From Culex pipiens pallens (Eukaryota; Arthropoda; Insecta; Diptera; Culicidae), in assembly GCF_016801865.2 (NCBI RefSeq), contig NC_068939.1, forward strand, positions 90,788,879 to 90,852,878: a DNA stretch of 64,000 nt, in the 5' to 3' direction. A program made the translations under genes and the position numbers. Below the pieces are notes generated by a model. That model worked only from the letters and a program-made list of their open reading frames with translations. It was not told the origin of the DNA and ran no database searches. Below, piece by piece: positions 11,501 through 26,500 of the stretch; position 1 is the first letter of the stretch, and each line of letters opens with the position of its first letter.

Positions 11501-14500
11501 GTTTCTTACAAACTATCTAGAGGCATGTTTAAATTTGTTTTAAGGACATTGGGGTTTTAAAAATATCTTCAGTTTATAAAAATTTGTACAAAAATGTTGC
11601 AGAAATTCTTAAGGATATTGATTTTCTGTTAATTTCGTGTATTGCAACCGCTACCAGATGAGGGAGGTGTTTTTTGTGTTTTGTGTGAGTTTTGTGCGTT
11701 TTTTTCTTGCGCAAATGTTGGTTTTGTATTAATTTTAAAGGGGGAAGGATTGTTGTTGTTTTTTTTTGTCGTGGGGGGTGTTTGTGCTGTGATCGGTGCC
11801 CTGCTTAGTGCCCTACTCACGCTGCTTCCCGCTGCTTGGCCTCGACGACGGTCGCGGCGGAATCGGCGGCCTCGGACTCGGTGGCGCCTCCGTCCGACGA
11901 GGACAGCAAGCTGTTCATGGTGGCTTCCGGCGTCGGCGGACACTTGGGGTCGTTGTCCAGTATTCGCTCGATTTCCGGTTCTGGTGAAGAGGTCAAGCTA
12001 TCAATTGAGTGTGTCGGAGTGAGTGAGTGCGGTGGGTTACCTTCCAAGTTGAGAATTTCGATCGTGCCGTCCTCGGAGGACGTGATCCGGGTGGTCATTT
12101 CGTTGGCGCAATCCGCGATTCCGGTTTCCGCGTCCCGGATGAGGTCCTCCGTTTCCTTCATGATGTCGTCCGCCATCTTGTCCGCTTCGTCGCCGAAGCT
12201 TTGCGCCTTTGTGAGCATGTTGTTTTTCATGTTTTCCATGTTTTCGTCCAAACTTGCTTGCTTGTCTTTGAGGGGGATGATCTTAAAGTCCGAGCTGTCA
12301 TTGCCGTTTATCTGCGGATGGTCGCTGTCGTTCATGTGATCCGAGTCTTCTTTGGTAGATTTTTTGCCTCCCAAGACGCCTTCGATTTCGCTGGCCACGT
12401 TTTGAACTGCTCCTTTCACCTGTTCACCAACGTCTGGAAATGGGAGAAAACGAACATGGTTATATTTTGGAAAAAAGGTTACATTTTGAGTAATTTTTTA
12501 GAATTTCGTATCTTTTTTTACATTTTTTTTTATTTAGTTTAACCCTCTAATGCAAATTTTTTTAATTTTTTTTATTTTGTCTGTGTTCTGGAGGTCATTT
12601 TGAGCAACTTTTGTTCTAGGATAAACTTTGCATCTTTTGTTTTATGTTCTTCATGTTTTATTTTTAGTTTTTGTTTATTTTGATAGTATTTGGCTTATTC
12701 TACCACTTTCTATCATTGAGCAGTTCTCTACTAAATCGATCTTTTTGTTTTAATTTTTGTATTTTTTAACCCGGCTGAAACTTTTTTGGTGTCTTCGGTA
12801 TGCCCAAAGAAGCCATTTTGCATCATTGGTTTGTCCATATAAATTTCCATACAAAATTGGCAGCTGTCCATACAAAAATGATATATGAAAATTCAAAAAT
12901 CTGTATCTTTTGAAGGAATTTTTTGATCGATTTGGTGTCTTCGGCAAAGTTGTAGGTATTGATAAGGACTACATTGAAAAAAAAATTATACACTTTAAAA
13001 AAAAATGGTGATTTTTAATTTAACTTTTTGTCACTAAAACTTGATTTGCAAAAAAACACTATTTAATTTATTTGATTTTTTTTATGTTTTAGGGGACATA
13101 AAATGCCAACTTTTCAGAAATTTTCAGGTTGTGCAAAAAATCTTTGTCTGAGTTATGAATTTTTTAATCAATACTGTTTTTAAAAAAAAATCGAAATATT
13201 GGTCGCAAAAATTTGTCAACTTCATTTTTCGATGTAAAATCAAATTTTCAATCAAAACTTCATTTTTCGATGTAAAATCAAATTTCCAATCAAAAAGTAT
13301 TTCAGTGAAATTTTCATAAAGTGCACCGTTTTCAAGTTATAGCAATTTTTAGGTATTTTTTTTTTGAAAATAGTCGCAGTTTTCCATTTTTTTAAACTAG
13401 TGCACATGTTTGCCAACTTTTGAAAAAAATATTTTTGAAAAGCTGAGAACCAAACTTTCAATATTACACCCTTTTGAAATGTTAGTCTTGATTTGAAAAT
13501 TTTAAAAATATTTCACAAATGTTTTATAATTTAACGTTGTAAATCGGACCATTAGTTTCTGAGATATCGACGTTAGAAAATGGTAGGTTGTTTGGGTGAG
13601 ACTTAGAAAACATCAATTTTCCTGCTTTTTAAGCCTTTGCATGGCAATATCTCAGCAACTAAAGGTCGTATCAACAAAGTTCAAAAAAGCAAAATATAGA
13701 GAATTTTCTCAGCTTTTCAAAAATATTTTTTTTCAAAATTTCGATTTTTTGAAATACCAATATTTTGATCTTTTGAAAAATTCAGTATTGATTAAAAAAT
13801 TCATAACTCGGTCAAAGATTTTTTGCACAACCTGGAATTCTTAAAAGTTGGCATTTTATGTCTGCTAAAACATATCAAAAAATAAAAATAGTGTTTTTTT
13901 GCAAATCAAGTTTTAGTGACAAAAAGTTAAAATAAAAATCGCCAAATTTTGTTTTACCTTGTATCATTTATTTTACAATGTTGTCCTTATCCATACCTAC
14001 AACTTTGTCCAAGACACCAAATCGATCAAAAAATCCCTTCAATAGAAACAGATTTTTGAATTTTCATATATCATTTTTGTATGGACAACTGCCAAATTTG
14101 TATGGAAATTTATATGGACAAACTAATGATGCAAAATGGCTTCTTTGGGCATACCGAAGGCACCAAAAAAGTTCCAGCCGGATTAAAAATTACAAAAAAA
14201 ATCGAATGACCGAAATCTGAGAGAATTGCTCCATTATCTTTTGCCTATCTAGTTTTTTCATGTTTCTAAATTCACTTTCTTAAATTTTTTGTTTGTTTTT
14301 CTCATATTCTACTATACAAAGATACCGTTATCATTTATATTGTAAAAAAATATTTAAATGCATAATCTGCTAGACTACAAACATTACAAACTTAATTTCA
14401 CATAATATAGAGGAAATCAAGTGTTTTTGAAACCGCCGTCAGGGGTATTAAAAAACACTCAAAAAGCAAAACTGGAAATTTGGTTTATGGACCTTTTCAA

Positions 14501-17500
14501 CAAAAAAAAACTCCAGAAATGTAAGTAAGAAACAGAGCCAAAGTTGACCTCATAAAAATTATATATTTTTAAATGTTGGCAAAGTCACACAAACATGTCA
14601 AACTTATTAAGGGTACACAGCAACCAAAGAAGTTGTTGGCTTCTTATTCGAAAATTGTTGAACTTACGGACCCAATCTTGAAATAATTTGATTATGAAAA
14701 TTCACAAATTTTGTTGTAAATCTTTATGGAAATAATTACTTAGGTGATGAATAAAAAAAATATCGGTAGTTCCCGTAGTTCTGAAGATACTCAAATGTCT
14801 GTATCAAAAATCTGGGTGCAGAAGATCTAATTGATGTGCACCGTTAACAGTCATTTTGTTTTAAATCAAAAATCAATAAAAAAATATTTTTTGGCGATTC
14901 GATTTGATCGAAGCCCGCATAGAGGCGGGATTGGGTTGTAGTGGGTTAAACTTGTCCATACATTCGTTATGTAAAAATATCCTACATCCAAAAATACCGT
15001 ATTTTTTCGAAAATATCAAAATTTTCATATTTGTCAAACGAAGTGAAATTTTGTGTTTTTCTTTCACTTTATTAAAGTATTTTTGTAAATACTAAAATTT
15101 TCATAAAATTTCGTTAAATTCCGTATTTTTTCGAATATACACAAATTTTCATAAATTGCAATATGGGTATTGAACGAAACGAAATTTGGTTTTTCAATTT
15201 ATTAAAGTTTTTTTTTTTTGAAAATACTAAAATTTTCAAAAATTACCGTATTTTTTCTAAAATACTCAATTTAAAAAAAAAATGCAATATGCAATAAAAA
15301 GCAAAACAAATTCCGTTTCATTTCGTGCTTGCCATTTCATAAGGGCACATAACTTTTTTAAACAAGAGTGTGTCCCTTTCACACCTTATGTAAACTGTCA
15401 TTTGAGTGAAAGGGATACACTATTGTTTACAAAAGTTATGTGCCCTTTTAAAATATTCGGCTCCATTTGATACCCATATTGCTTATTTTGAAAATTTAAG
15501 CTTTTTTTCAAAAAAATTCGGAGAACTGTGAAAATTTTAGTATTTTTCAAAAATGTTTCTAATAAACTGAAAAAAGCATACAAAATATCGCTTCCTTTGG
15601 TACGTTTATTTTGAAAATTTTAGTATTTAAAAAAACTCTAATGAAGTGAAAAGCATGCAAAATTTCGCTTCTTTTGATACCCATATTGCAAATTATGAAA
15701 TTTTGAATACTTTCGAAAAAATACAGCACTTTATTAACAATTTTGAGTACATTTTATAGAGTCCGATTTGCGATGCCTTTCCGTCGGGTCGCAAGATTTT
15801 TCGTGTCCGTCGCGGTGTGCAACAACAACAAAACCCTATCATACCATTTCATCTCGATAAACAACGTAACTCGTCGTTCGCAAAGTTAAACAGTACCTCA
15901 CTAAACATCAATCGTTGAAAACTCGTGAAATCAGCTCAAGTTGAAAATTACGTTGTTTAATCCTTCATTTTTTAATTACAAATGATTTTGGTTCTATCTT
16001 TCCACAGCCGGCTGTCTAAGACTAAACCATTTCATTTAAAATTAAACAACCGATAAACGGGAAATGTCTCATCCGCAGCATCCGATTGCTTGCCTTGAGA
16101 ATAATACATAATACCGTTCAACAAACACTATGATTTTGGGTCGCATCATCATCTTCTATGATGAATCCTAACCAAACACCCTATCCTAGTAACAAATTTT
16201 CAGGTTTCTGGCGCTTGTGGGGTGTAAGCACAGAGTAAATCAGCTGCCCTAGTAGCAACCTGCGCTAACTAACATTCCCGTCCCTTAAAATCGAGGTCTA
16301 CAAACTGACATGGCGGGCGCCGTTGGTGTGTTTTATCTTTTCAACGCATTCATACATTCTGTTGATAAGGGAAAGGATATTACGGTTCTGTTCAGCAACG
16401 GAGGGGCAACCATGGGTGATCTCTCATGCTCATGCTCATGCTCATGCGCAATTTTGAGTACATTTTATACTTTGAAACTTACTAGATTGTCATGAAAATA
16501 TATTATTAGTGAAAGCATTGAAAATTTAACATGATATGGTTGAATTAATCGATATTAATAATGAGTTATCTTATCGCCGACAGAATTATCGAAATAACGA
16601 TCGTTATCGTTATCGAGCCTCGATAATTTTGTCGTTAACAACCTTGCAAAATACGTATTTTTGAATATTGGAAAAAAATGTTTAGGACTGAAAAAGGCAT
16701 CTTTTATGCGAATGTTTAGGATCTGATACAAGAGATTTAAAAATATATATATATTACAGTCCAGACTCGATACTTCGATGTTTACATTATCCGAAGTCCA
16801 ACTATTCGAAGAGTGGTATGGGACATAGGATAAATAAATCATATTTTAAATTTTCTTGCTTTCAACATAATATTTGAGTTCTGTGATTCCATTTAGGTCA
16901 GTTTTCATGGTTGGTTCAGGTTAATTGCCCATTAAATTATCAAATGCATTTTCTCAAAATTTACTTATCGCTTTTTTGGCCACCACTTTGGATTAAAACA
17001 TTCTAAAGAATTCTAAAAAAAATAAGAAATATATTTTTTTGTAAGATTTTTCAGTCTTAGTAGTTAAAAATAATTTCGAATTTTCAAACTCTAGCAAAAC
17101 GTTAAAAAATGTCTAAAATAAGTGTTTAAGCCCAGATGCCTTTTAAATCTTCTTTATTTAAACCGTTGTGCCGGGTCCGGTGGTTTAGTGGTTAGCGTGG
17201 TAGCCTCTGAACCCCAGTATGGCCTGGGTTCAATCCCAGACGGACCCGGTAACATTTTTCGAGACGAGATTTGCCTGACCACGCCTTCTATCTAGAGGGT
17301 GACGAGCGGGAATTCCCGGGAAAAATTTCCCGGGAAATCGACCATTTTTAGTCCTCTCGATTCCCGGGAAATTTGGTCGAGACTCCCGGGAAATTTTAAA
17401 CTTATGAATATCGAAGCAAAATTATATAAACTAATCAGAAAAACATTTGAAAAATTCAAATTTTTGTCATTGGATGTTAAATATTCGATGTTCAAGTTTG

Positions 17501-20500
17501 AATAAATCAATGCATATCTAATCTTCTAATTCAGAAAGTGTAAATTTTAACATAAGCATACTTAGCAGTTATTGTTTCTATTATTTTTTTCTAAGAGGGA
17601 AAAGCCTTTTCAAGAAAAGTATAATTTACATATCCTCTCTCGAGCATAGCAACCCTCTTAATCTATTTTTTTTTTGTAATGCTAAGTTAATTTCGCTGTA
17701 TCAAGGTAATTTTCTTTTTCGATGTCAATAAGTCATAAAGTAAAGGTCCGCCACATATGAACATTCGGATTTTCCTGATAACTTTTTCTTCAATGAATAT
17801 TTACCAGTTGACCTCAAAAAGGAAAAAAAACAATTTTAAATTGTTGTTTGAGTCCTTATGTATCATATTGCAAAAATCCCGATACTGGAAAATTATATGT
17901 TAGCTATATTTTTACATCACAAAAATCTATTAACAAGATTGTGCAATTTATGATAAATCACTCAGTACGAATTAAGATTTGTAAACATTTTAAACTACAA
18001 TTAAGAGTCCCAAAAAACTCAAGAAATGATCTTGTATTTGCAGATTCAGGAAAAAATAAAAGGTAGACAATTTCCGAAAATAATGAGGCTACTAATCAAA
18101 GTTTTATTGAATAAGTATGAATTTATTGTAATTGTTCATTGCAAAGAAACACATTTATTACTTTTCTTTATGAATTATTGGCACTATTGGCATAGTTAAA
18201 AAACTCCCGGGTCCCGGGAATTCCCGGGAAATTGCAAAATGCAACTCTCGATTCTCGGGAAATTGAAAATCTCGAGAATCGTCACCCTCTACTTCTATCG
18301 GATGGGGAAGTAAAACGTCGGTCCATTAGCGTAAAAGAGAATTTGAGTGACTCACCACACATAACCTTCGGACGCCTAGAAATGAGCAGAAACTTGCAAC
18401 AGAGACCACAAAAGACCCGGGGGTCGTTAAAGTGGATTACTTTGCATTTTTTTGAATATGTGTGCAAAAAAGAAGTAAATGAAGTTATTGTATGTTTACA
18501 AAATAATGTTAAGAAAACTTTAGCTTATGATTTTGTAAAATGATTTCAGATTCGTACCTAAATATCCTTTGTTTTTTTTTTGTCAGGCAAAGTGTTCCAG
18601 TAAGTGCCTTCAACAGCTAGTATAATTTCATTTAATCTCAGGATTACGTGATATTTTGGCTTTTTTCGTCGCCTTGCCATAAAAACCCTCTCAAAAGTTC
18701 TCTTCACACAAATGGAAAAACACATTAAATACACCCCCGCACAGACCAAAGACTGGCCCACGTACGCTGCTTTTCGGTGCATTTCCGGCTGGCCAAGCCA
18801 GTCACAGTTTCCCATCGTGGAAACCCATCAGGTTGCCACCGGGTCGCACTCTCGTGAGGTTTTCAATTGCAGGATTGGCTGTGGTTTGTGGGAAAAAGAG
18901 GGCAAAAAATGAAGAAAAAACTGGACCATGTTTTGACCAACAGGCCAAACGACCAGACGGGGAAGCCATAAATAACATCCTTCCCGGGAGGGGATTTTTC
19001 CAGCGCAAACAGTGAGCTGCATTTTACGTCCAGCTCTTGACTCGCTGCAACGTAAATTACATTAATTAACATTCAAGTGTATTTTTTGTGAAGGGTTAGG
19101 CGCTGGGTGGTGGATTTGAGGCGGGAAAACTCGTCTGTTGCAATCTTGGGCTAGGGTCTAGGGTCAGCTGATTGTAGTTGGTCTATGTTGGACTTTAGTT
19201 TTTCGTTAAGTACCAACTCAGCATAACAGACCTTTGCACTAGTTTGTTCTCTTTTGTAAGAGCCTACCCTTTCACAACACCGTGTCCATTCAATCTCTAC
19301 AAATGGTAAACATCAACAACAGTCAGTCAGTGGTAGTAAAAGCGCCACAGAGTTTTTCTCTTTTTTCCCTGAAACGTACAAAAGAAACTAGAGGAAAAAA
19401 TATGTAGGTCGATGTGAACGTATCTATGTACAACAGTCTCGACTCGGAAAAGCATGCAACTGGCGGAAAATGTTTTTCCTTTCTGACTTTGGTTTGTTTG
19501 ACAGAGGAGGAAAAGTGAGACAGTTTCCCCATACCCTGATGTTGATTTCTATTCTTCAGGTTTTTACTTTCCCCTCTAACGGAAAGTTCATACAATCTAT
19601 TTAGTTGTTTTTTTGAAATATCCAAACAAAAATATTCATTTGCGAGTAACGCTTTCTTTCCGTGCAGTTCCCAGCCACGACAAACCGCCGAGCAGAGCAG
19701 GCGGTGCACGTGTCGAATGCACGTGGTGGCATCCTGCGCTCGAGGTCTATTCACAGATTTTCACGTGGTTGAGTTCCATTAGAAATGGGGGTGGAAGCAT
19801 GTAAACAGGAATCAAAAGGCATTAGTGCACCTTTTCCACATTAGGCTCGCGGTAACGGAGCCGCCGCCGTTAACGAATGCACTGAAGGAAAAATTGTTGC
19901 ATGATTTCAATATGTCAATAATTATTACAAACAAGCCTTACCCGACAAACTTCGTTCTGCCTTTTTTTTTGTTTGGGGTTTTTTGATTTTTTGCCTATTC
20001 AGCCTCCTGTGATCAAAATATGATTTTACGTAACTTTCTCCATACAATTTGCCGATGCTCCGGAATCGGTTCCAGAGTGGCCAAAGTGTCAATTAGTTAT
20101 CAATTAGAACCTTCCTTGGGCTTATACGAACCCAACGCAACAAAAAGCACATCGATCCGACGCTCCGTATTGAACTGATTCGCGTTCGAACAAAACCGTC
20201 GAAATTTTTTATGTATATAGATAGATTACATCAACAGAGCTCTAAAAGCAGTTGATATTTTGCTCAAAATGTCAAAATTGAGATGATTATAAATGTTCGT
20301 AACATTATATTGCTATAAGAAATCTCATTGCACTCTAATTTTACGCCAAACAAAATGGATTTGAAATAGTAAACAAGAGTTCTTCAAGGCCCCCCTCATC
20401 AGCCGGGCACGGTTTGGTTTCTTTGGGGGCACCAAATTATGGCGAGAAAATTATGAAAGCGCGAAAAAGTGCACTCCACGAGCAAGGTTTTCCTTTCTCC

Positions 20501-23500
20501 GGTGTATTGAAAGGATGTGGTTCGGGGTTTGCATGAAATAACTCTTAGCAATGCAATAAATTAACTGCTTTTTTAGCAATTTCTTTGGAAAAAGTAATGT
20601 TTGAACATTGAAGATGGTTACAAATATTATTTTCGTACAAAAATGAACTTTCCGCAATGCAGATAACTTTGTAATCTTTGACTAACTAGAAGAGCGTTTA
20701 GTTGAGCATGAGCATGGTTGACTGCCAATGAGCTGCTACTCCGTTATTGACAGATCAGCTGAAGTTAAACAATGAATCAAAAATGATCAGTGGGAGCCAA
20801 CCATCCGTTCACTGTTTAACCTCTGAAGATCCCTACTTTATTAGTCAATACCGGCGCCCTCCCAAGAAGCCTGCAGTTCAACGAAAGGGAGGAATGTTAG
20901 TCCGATAGTTGAAGTTGCAGACTCATCAAGCACATAGTTTTTCGCTATATACTTGTTGATACCGCATGAGACCGTTGAATCCACAGCATCTCCTTCAAGC
21001 ATCACGTGATTATTTTGTTTTTTTTGGTTAGTAGGATAAGGTATTGGCTTTTCGATGCCTCCCGAGCTACGGCGCTATGGGGAGGACTTTCATAACAGAC
21101 CCGTCGGCGAGCCTTCCGAGCAACGATGCTATGGGAAGGTCTTTCTGGTTAGCACACAAAATCACTCACACACAGTTATTTTGCTCCACTACACGACGAT
21201 CCAAATTGTCAGTGCGTCTTTCGATCATTATATAGAAATGGCTTTTTCACCGCAAAAAAATAAAACCTTATTCGAAAAATTTAAACACAATCCACCCGAC
21301 GCCGTGCCTTCCGATCAACGATGATATAGGAAGGGCTTTGAAAGTCACAAAACAATAAATTAAGACACACACAATTCACGACAAAAGGCACACAAAAAAA
21401 AAATCACTCCGAATATTTTTTTAAACACCTTTACAAATTATGCACTCACCCCATACGAACAGCGGCACAAAAGCACATAAAAAAATTAACCTGAATAATT
21501 ACGACTTCGCGTCCCCACTTCCAACGCACCAATCTTTGACTAACTAGAAGAGCGTTTAGTTTCACGCTAGAAAATCAAACATTCCAATGTTTCGGCGAAA
21601 TCAACACCACCTTTCAGGAAAAACGATACATTTCGATTTTTATTTCCATTCAAGTTTCTCGTTTAACGGAGACCCCTGTACCTCAACCTATTTGGATCAT
21701 TTTGGCCCAACTGCCCGACTGCTGCTTTCCAAAAATAAACGAATCCACCAAATAAATAAAAAAATAGATAAATATTGAAATAACAAGCCATAGTTTCAAC
21801 ATTTGCATGGAAAAAGTGTTTTAAAATGCATTTTACACTAGTTCAGTTGTTTTGCAATCATTAGTTTTCAAAACATATAAAATTTGACGTAAACAAAAAT
21901 GTTGGCGAAAAAAAAACTTTTTGCGATAAGGCCGTTGCAAATATTTTTTGAAGTTTATGTCCCTTGGCTATGACCAAAGTCGTGGGGGGGGGGGGGGCAA
22001 AAAAAATATAAAAATTGAAATTACAAGCCTAGGTATCAACATTTGAAAGAAAAAAGTGTTTTAAATACATTTTTACAGGGGTACAGTTGCTTTCTAATTA
22101 TTAGTTTTGAAAATGTCGAGGTATTGACGGATTTTTTTTTTCGCAAGAAAAAAACTTTTCGTGGGACTGTGCATTGGTATTTCATGAAAATTTAAAATGT
22201 TTTCAAAGGATTTCAAACATGCTAAATATGATTATGAACGCGGGAAATGCATTTTAATTAGTTTTCAGTTGATTAAACTATAATTTTCAAAAAAAAATTA
22301 AGTTTTTCGAAAAAAATAAATTTTGCCCCCTGATTATTCAGGCAAACTTTGAAGGGGGGGGGGGGGGGGGAGGGGCGAAATAAACTTTGAAAAATATTTG
22401 CAACGGCCTAATAAACATCGAAAATTTTCATAAATTCAGCAGATCAATCCAAACATGCTAAAATTTAATCTAAACGCAGGGGAATGCATTTTAAATTGGT
22501 TTCAACTGATTGCACTTAAATTATCATTAAAATAATAAAGTTTCCTGGAAAAAAATTGTCCCCTGATTTTTCGGGCCAACTTTGAAGGATGGGGGAGATG
22601 GGGGGGGAGACATAAACTTTAAATAAAATTTGTACCAGCCGAATAAGTTTTCTAAATATCCGAGCAAAGACGATTTTTTTCGCAAAAAAACTGCGTTACT
22701 AAACATTGGAATTTTACAAAAAAAAATAAATAATTAAACGAGCTTGAACATGGTAAACGTGATAATCAACGCAGGAAAATTTGAAATTGTTTTCGGTTGA
22801 TCAGACTTCTATTTTCGACAACATTTTGAATTAAGGGTACACAGCAACCAAAGAAGTTGTTGTTTTCTTATTCCAAAATTGTTGAACTTACGGACAAAAT
22901 CCTGAAATATTCTAATTATAAAAACTTACAAAATTTTGTTGTAAATCTTTATAGAAATAGTAGCTTAGGGGACAAATACAAAATTATATCGATAGTTTCC
23001 GTAGTTTTGAAGATACTAAAATGTTTGTAACAAAAATCGGGATGCAAAAGCTCTAGTTAATGTGCACCGTAAAAATATTTGTTTTCCCTTTCTGATTTTT
23101 CGAGCTGATTTTGAAAAGGTGGGGGCAACGGCATTAATTTAAAAGAAAAAACTAATAAACAATGTATTCTTAATAGTTTAAAATCGATTTGACGATAATT
23201 TTATCGCCCTCTGATTTTCATTTGAAATGTATATTTGATTTGAATTTCATTCAAATTTTTTTTTTTACTTCATGCAATTTGAACGGAACCCGTTCTGCGT
23301 TCATTCTCTTTCTTCAAAACGAGTTGAACCCACCGCGCAGGAGCCATTGGTTTTCGTTCCAAAAACAGAACGTCACTTTTTCGTGCCGTTCTCTTCAAAG
23401 TTTGGAACGCGTTCTGTGAACCCGCCTGTAGCCAGAGGCTACAGTCAATGAAGTTCAGCTAGCCTACTGAGGTCTTATCAAAGGAAAATGTTGAAGTTCT

Positions 23501-26500
23501 GAACTGGGTTCTCCGTTCGTTTCAAAAAAGCCTACTGAACGAACGTTTCTTAGAGACGAGCGTTCGTTCTCAGAGCTGTTATTTTTCGTGTTGCTGTGTG
23601 AACTTGCACGAGCGGAGAACCCGTTCAAAAGTATGACTGCTTCATATGAAACATATGAAAAAACACTTTAACTGTTGGCTACAAATGAAAAAAAGAGCTT
23701 AATTCAAGTTTTTAATAGTTTTTATTCTTTTTCCTTTTTAAAAATGGTTTCTTTTTCAAGGATTACAAAACACTACATTTTTGAGAAATTAATAGGCAAA
23801 ATTGTCATTAACATATCGAAAGTTTTTTTTAATAATATTTCATTTTTATTTCAGGGCTAATATTTATCTTACAAGAAAAAAGTTTTCAAAGGAAGCAAAT
23901 TCATCATAAAGACCATTGCACATATTTTATTAGCAACAAAAATATTGTCTCGAAAAACTTCAATATTTAAAAAAATCATTTGATTTGAAAGCTGTTTAAA
24001 TTTTGAAAACATTTTTTAATTCTTCACTCTAGTTGAATAACCTAACCTATTTTAAAGTAATTTTCATGGAACTATTTTTAAAGAAATCATCTATTTATGA
24101 GCTTTTTGTTGCAAATTGTTCGACATGAGTTACTGAACAAAACGTTGTACTATGTTTTTGCTGAAGTTTCATTTTTTTCACCTATTTTAGCACATAATGT
24201 GTTTAGTGCCTAAGGGTGTACAATAGGGTGCCCAGAATATGGAAATTTTTCGCAAAACCTCGCTCCACAAGCTGACTATTGTTCCTTTAGCCATTTTTTT
24301 GGACTCTGCGCCAAATATGAGTAAATTCGGTCAACATTTACCCATTGATACTCGAAGGTGAAGTTTGTATGGGAAAAATCGAAAAAAGTAAGGAGAACCC
24401 ATCATTCTTGCAGTTTGGTCTTCATGGATCGATACTTCCATGGAAATATTCCCAGAAGTGAGATTCTCATTGGAAATTTTATGCATACAACTTTGTAGAA
24501 CATACCAAAGCTGTAAAAATCGATCCTGAAAAGTTATTAGCGATTTAAAAAAAAATCATTTTTGTATGGAAAACATTTTTTTCATCAACTTTAGGCCCGG
24601 GTATCAATGGTTTAATCTTAACCAAATTCGCTCAAAATTTGCACAGATGCTTAAAATAACCCAATGAACTGTTTCCCACTTGTGGAGCAGAGGGTCATTT
24701 TTTTCTGGGCACCCTAGTGTACAAACAAAGTTTTCTGGTAGGTATACCTTTGATCATAGTATGCCAAAATGATCATATGGCATAAGGTCCCATATTGAAT
24801 GCAAAAAATACATTTTGCTTTAAAAAATAACAAAAATGTATTTAATAAAATTTTGCCTAACCACGGCAAACATGTCCAAAGTAGAAATGGTTCATTAGGG
24901 GCTACAATTTTCCAACCCCGGTTAGTTTCGCACCACGAAAGAAATTTTCATGGTTTTCTCCGGGTCTTTTGTGCTCGCAAACTGTTGTTAGGAATCTCCG
25001 CCCAGAGAACGTCGAGTGAAAGCATTTTTCCGGACTCTTGTTCCATAGGATCCACGTTGCAGCAGCATGGAAAGTCAAGTTTTCGTGTCAAGAAATTACG
25101 ACGACGGCGGAGAGGTGTTTACGCGGTTATTTTGAGTTATTGCAGCTCATTTTAGGGTGGGGGATTTGTGGTAATTTGTTGACCCACTTTCTTTGTGGGT
25201 CGAAATTGTGTCGATGACATTGAAAGAAGGAAACGACGGGTTGTGGAACGCTTTAACGAGCTTTTGATGAGCTAAGGTAAACACGTCATAATTACTCGTT
25301 TATTGTCTTTTTCTTTTTTTTATGAAGATTGACTGATATTAAAAAAAAATATTCCAAAACGTTAATAATTACAAATCAATATTACCTTCAATGGCACTAC
25401 CCAAAGAACCAAATTACTCAACTAAGTGCTTTCAATAACAAAAGAGCATTAAACTCCTAGGCCTAATCCAAACACGAACTGCCACAACCAGAGCTCATCA
25501 TCGTTACAATGTCAGAAGTTGTTTGTCAGTTCCATGTCAACCACCCACACCCCACCCAAATCGTACCCCAAGGCGGGACCTTGAACCATAAAGGTATCTC
25601 TATCCCCTTCAGAACAAAGAGTGTATTGATTCCATCAGATCGATAAGGCTCAACAACATCAACGAACCAAAACAGACATCAACCTGTCTTCGAATTTCGC
25701 CCCCGCACTACCACCCCAGAAAAACATAACCTCTACTAACAACCCACGTGGGAAATTGGCCCCAAAAGGGGTGGAGTTGCGATGCCCGACCGTTCGTTAG
25801 CCCCGAAATTAATCAATAATATTTGATCAGGTGTTTTCAATTTCCGCTCTCGCCACGCTAGCTTTTGATGGGTACCCTTTTTTATTGCTTGGGTTATTGT
25901 TGTTTTTCTAGGAAAATTGCGCTTTTCCCAAATCGAGCCCGAACTTGTTGCATGTATTTTAGATACCATGCAATGTTCCAAATAGTCCAAATATTTTTGA
26001 ACTACTGTAGAAGGAATCACGATAATCCAACTGAATATTCGATTAATCACGCCAACATGAAAAAAGCAAATAATCTCCATTAATCTCACTTTACTCACCC
26101 CGTCGGGCACACATTCAACAAGTATTTTCAATTTCATACTCATAAATAAACTCAACCCCGGAATGCCCGTAAATTTCGGAGCTCAGCAGTGCTCCTCCGA
26201 GGATTCAGTCTCTCCCACCAAGTCCACATAGCCGTCGCCGCTCAAATTATTTAATTATTAAAATTGATGACACTCAACTGCCTCAACTGCAGCCCAACCC
26301 ACGTGTCAGTCCCCCAACCCAACCCAGTCAGTGGGCAGAAACGCGGTTGGCGAAAGGATATTCAACTTTGTTTTTGTGCCCCGTTGTTGTGGGGCCTGAA
26401 GGCCCGGTTATGAATAATGCAACATGCAAACCCCTCAATCGCCATCCATTAGAGAAACGATAAATTTGGTGGGGTGGAGCTGCCGCCGCCGTCAGATTGA

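Noticed and set aside
19323..19754. 143-codon minus frame
   Set aside because: No domain, no plausible splice junction and no coding bias.
25736..26155. 139-codon minus frame
   Set aside because: No domain and no splice support; surrounding sequence looks intronic.
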